Below, piece by piece: positions 4,962 to 6,661 of a DNA stretch of 6,661 nt. Position 1 is the stretch's first letter. Every line of letters begins with the position of its first letter. The notes under the pieces were generated by a model. The model was not told the origin of the DNA and searched no databases. It saw nothing but the letters and a program-made list of their open reading frames with translations. Source of the DNA: an uncultured Gaiellaceae bacterium (lineage in GTDB: Bacteria; Actinomycetota; Thermoleophilia; Gaiellales; Gaiellaceae); assembly GCA_955652075.1 (NCBI GenBank), contig CATPAS010000060.1, forward strand, positions 1 through 6,661. Direction: 5' to 3'. The position numbers and the translations under genes were made by a program.

Positions 4962-6443
4962 CTAGCCGCTCGAGAGGCCGTGTAACCGGAGCCAGTCGGC
5001 GACGTCGCTGAAGAACGCCGCCGGCATCCCCGGCGAGCTTGTGAGCTCCGAGTTGAGACCGGTCTCGACGACGAAGATGCCGTGATTGCCGTGCGGGTAG
5101 AGCCGCCAGCTGTAGTCGTGGCCCGTTTCGCGTTTCAGGTTTTCGAGCGCTTGGATGTCGAGGTTGCTCGGCTGGTTCATGTCGAGGCCGCCGAAGAGCC
5201 AGAGGATGGGGATCGTGAGCTTCCGGATCCAGGGCTGCGGGTCGAATCCCGACGTGCCGTCTCGTCTGACCTGAGCTTCGATTTGCGCGAGTGGCTGGGT
5301 CAGCTCGCTTGCGCCCTGACTCGTGTAGTTCGAGAAGTCGGCGGTCTCGCCCACCGTGACGGTTGGGCCCGATTCGACGATTGCGAATTGCACCTGCGTC
5401 GACCGCGCAGCTGCGAGGGGGATGATCCAACCGGCCTGGCTGCCGCCGAAGAGGCCGAGGCGACTTGGGTCGATTCCCGGCTGTCGGCCGAGAAAGCGGA
5501 CGGCCGCTTCGGCATCGCGGGCGTAGACGTCGATGTTCGTGTCGGTGGCCGACTCGCCGGGATAGCGGCCGGTTGACTGGCCGACGCCTCGCTTGTCGTA
5601 GGAGAGGACGGCAATCCCGTGCTGAAGCATCAGGCCTGCCGAAAACTGTCCCTCGTCTCGGAGGGCCGGCCCCGAGCCGTGCACGAGCGCGACGGCCGGA
5701 TGTCTGCCCGGCGTTGCGGGGATGCTGAGCGTCCCGGCGAGCATTGCCTTGCCGCTCGGGAAACGGACTTCGTATTGGCTGACGGCGAGGCGCTTGCCGG
5801 TCACAGGCGGGCCAACGTTGGGGGTCCAGGTCAGCCGGTCGCCGGCGACAGCGATCTGTGCGATCGACGGCGCCTTCGTGAGCAGCGCCGGACCCGCCGC
5901 AAGCGCGGACCCGTTGCCGCGCAGGGCGTGAAACGCGCCGGTCGTGTAGTCGACTTCCCAGGCCGGGACACCAAGTCGGCTGTAGTCGAAGAGCCCGACC
6001 GCGCCGCCGGTGTCGAGCACATACGTGCCGAGCGCGCTGTTCAGAGGCGGTCCCTGGACTGTGTGGAGACGGAAGCTTCCCCGCGCAGCACCTTGTCGAA
6101 CGCTGCCTACGGCGGTGTTGTTCCTCGTGCGCCCGACGAACCTGAGTGAGTCCGGCCGGCCGGGAACGGCGAATCGCACGACGCCGCGCCCGTGAGCGAT
6201 GGCGACCTGCACGCCCGCCGCGTGGCCGGGACCGAGCGAGACAACGCCCTTGGTGCCGCGCATCGAGATGGTGATCGCGACCGGCTGGGCTGCGGGCGGA
6301 AGCGTATAGGTGCCGGCCCAGATCGACGCGCGGGCGGTGCGATGATCGGTCTGCGCGGACGCACAAGCGGCGACGAGCCCAGCGACGACCAGTGTCAGAG
6401 ACCATACGAGCGCGTGACGGCGTGTAAAGGTTCGCTGAGCCAT
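4962..6443 (-). CDS. Exported alpha/beta hydrolase, probably a lipoprotein with a Tat-like signal
   Basis: This 493-residue protein is numbered from ATG 6443. Residues 1-27 look like an export signal: TRRHAL (7-12) resembles a twin-arginine motif, followed by a hydrophobic run ending LVAAC, a lipobox with Cys27. Residues about 40-210 are beta-rich and of unknown role. The C-terminal alpha/beta-hydrolase domain (about 225-493) has the oxyanion motif HGSGP (255-259), YDKRGVGQS (282-290), the elbow GGSQA (333-337, Ser335), the acid Asp421 in FGGLDMNQP and His454 in YPHGNHG. This resembles the esterase/dienelactone-hydrolase-like and S9-type group; substrate unknown. GTG at 6461 would add six residues and run into the shared control region, so ATG was preferred; neither start has a clear Shine-Dalgarno site. 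It is divergent from a MarR regulator, which often controls such a neighbour. Confidence 0.9.
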   Translation of the reverse strand: MAQRTFTRRHALVWSLTLVVAGLVAACASAQTDHRTARASIWAGTYTLPPAAQPVAITISMRGTKGVVSLGPGHAAGVQVAIAHGRGVVRFAVPGRPDSLRFVGRTRNNTAVGSVRQGAARGSFRLHTVQGPPLNSALGTYVLDTGGAVGLFDYSRLGVPAWEVDYTTGAFHALRGNGSALAAGPALLTKAPSIAQIAVAGDRLTWTPNVGPPVTGKRLAVSQYEVRFPSGKAMLAGTLSIPATPGRHPAVALVHGSGPALRDEGQFSAGLMLQHGIAVLSYDKRGVGQSTGRYPGESATDTNIDVYARDAEAAVRFLGRQPGIDPSRLGLFGGSQAGWIIPLAAARSTQVQFAIVESGPTVTVGETADFSNYTSQGASELTQPLAQIEAQVRRDGTSGFDPQPWIRKLTIPILWLFGGLDMNQPSNLDIQALENLKRETGHDYSWRLYPHGNHGIFVVETGLNSELTSSPGMPAAFFSDVADWLRLHGLSSG

Positions 6444-6449
6444 GGAAGA

Positions 6450-6467
6450 TAGTTTGTTCACGAACTA
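6450..6467. promoter_or_regulatory. Candidate MarR operator (18-nt imperfect dyad)
   Basis: TAGTTTGTTCACGAACTA has TAGTT/AACTA arms and is symmetric at 14 of 18 positions. An inner GTTC-ac-GAAC repeat begins at 6455. A second copy of TAGTTTG follows at 6466-6472, 16 nt after the first. The dyad fills most of the gap between the hydrolase and MarR genes. Size and symmetry fit MarR-family sites, which commonly lie between the regulator and its divergent target. TAGTTT (6450-6455) could also act as a -10 for the MarR gene. Confidence 0.5.
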
Positions 6468-6474
6468 GTTTGCC

Positions 6475-6661
6475 GTGCCTCGCGGACCCCGTCAAGACGG
6501 TCTCTTCGAACCCGGACTGTTCCTGCAGTTCTTCCTCGCCGCGCAGCCGGTCGGCCAGCTGATCGAGCGAGCGATCAGGGAGAGCGGCATGAGCGCGGCC
6601 GATTACGCCGTCCTGAGCGCGATCGACGAGCTCGAACCGGTTACGCCGGCCGACATCGCGC
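6475..6661 (+). CDS. MarR-family transcriptional regulator (partial, C-terminus off window)
   Basis: The frame is open from GTG 6475 to the window edge (62 codons). An in-frame TAG at 6466-6468 excludes a longer N-terminus. Helix 1 (about 13-36), FLQFFLAAQPVGQLIERAI, is the dimerisation helix of the MarR fold. GMSAADYAVLSAIDELEP (38-55) is the family's helix-2 signature, in which regulators of this type read as 'x-ls-xx-yavLxxl'. TPADIA (57-62) begins helix 3 of the winged HTH. MarR proteins are dimeric repressors or activators that respond to small phenolic, lipid or redox signals. There is no Shine-Dalgarno site, so a very short leader is likely. Divergence from the exported hydrolase and the dyad between them suggest that it controls that gene and itself. 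The recognition helix is missing from the window. Confidence 0.85.
   Translation, partial: MPRGPRQDGLFEPGLFLQFFLAAQPVGQLIERAIRESGMSAADYAVLSAIDELEPVTPADIA

Noticed and set aside
4936..6495. A 519-codon minus-strand open frame overlapping the exported hydrolase
   Set aside because: It is out of frame with the hydrolase triad and signal peptide and has shadow composition (Arg/Pro-rich).

Overview
The window is GC-rich and gene-dense, with small intergenic gaps, GTG/TTG starts beside ATG, sparse Shine-Dalgarno sites and Actinobacteria-type families (a DUF5937-ArsR regulator, a stand-alone secreted cupredoxin, and an alpha/beta-hydrolase of the kind joined to class III cyclases). This suggests a soil or sediment actinobacterium, perhaps Thermoleophilia. 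That placement is inferred from gene style; no rRNA, tRNA or other marker is present. I see no insertion sequence, integrase, CRISPR array, phage gene or RNA gene.

Layout, left to right: (1) the N-terminal 245 residues of an alpha/beta-hydrolase-fold protein on the minus strand, cut by the window edge; (2) a divergent, secreted lytic transglycosylase with two peptidoglycan-binding repeats; (3) a minus-strand run read from 4466 down to 1716: a DUF5937/ArsR regulator, a membrane Zn-metalloprotease of the M48/Ste24 type and a SRPBCC ligand-binding protein, with gaps of 42 and 66 nt; (4) a small exported type-1-copper cupredoxin, divergent from the regulator and probably made from a leaderless transcript; (5) a minus-strand exported alpha/beta hydrolase with Tat-like and lipobox features; (6) the first 62 codons of a MarR-family regulator, divergent from the hydrolase and cut by the right edge.

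Working together (inference): two regulator/target pairs stand out. The DUF5937 regulator shares a 60-nt divergent region with the cupredoxin and probably leads its own run with the protease and SRPBCC gene. The MarR regulator shares a very short divergent region with the envelope hydrolase, and an 18-nt imperfect dyad lies there. Much of the window concerns the cell envelope: murein cleavage, membrane proteolysis, an exported copper protein and an exported hydrolase. I found no convincing previously undescribed multi-gene system. The most useful leads are the short divergent control regions, the leaderless cupredoxin start, and the degenerate active-site elbow of the left-edge hydrolase.
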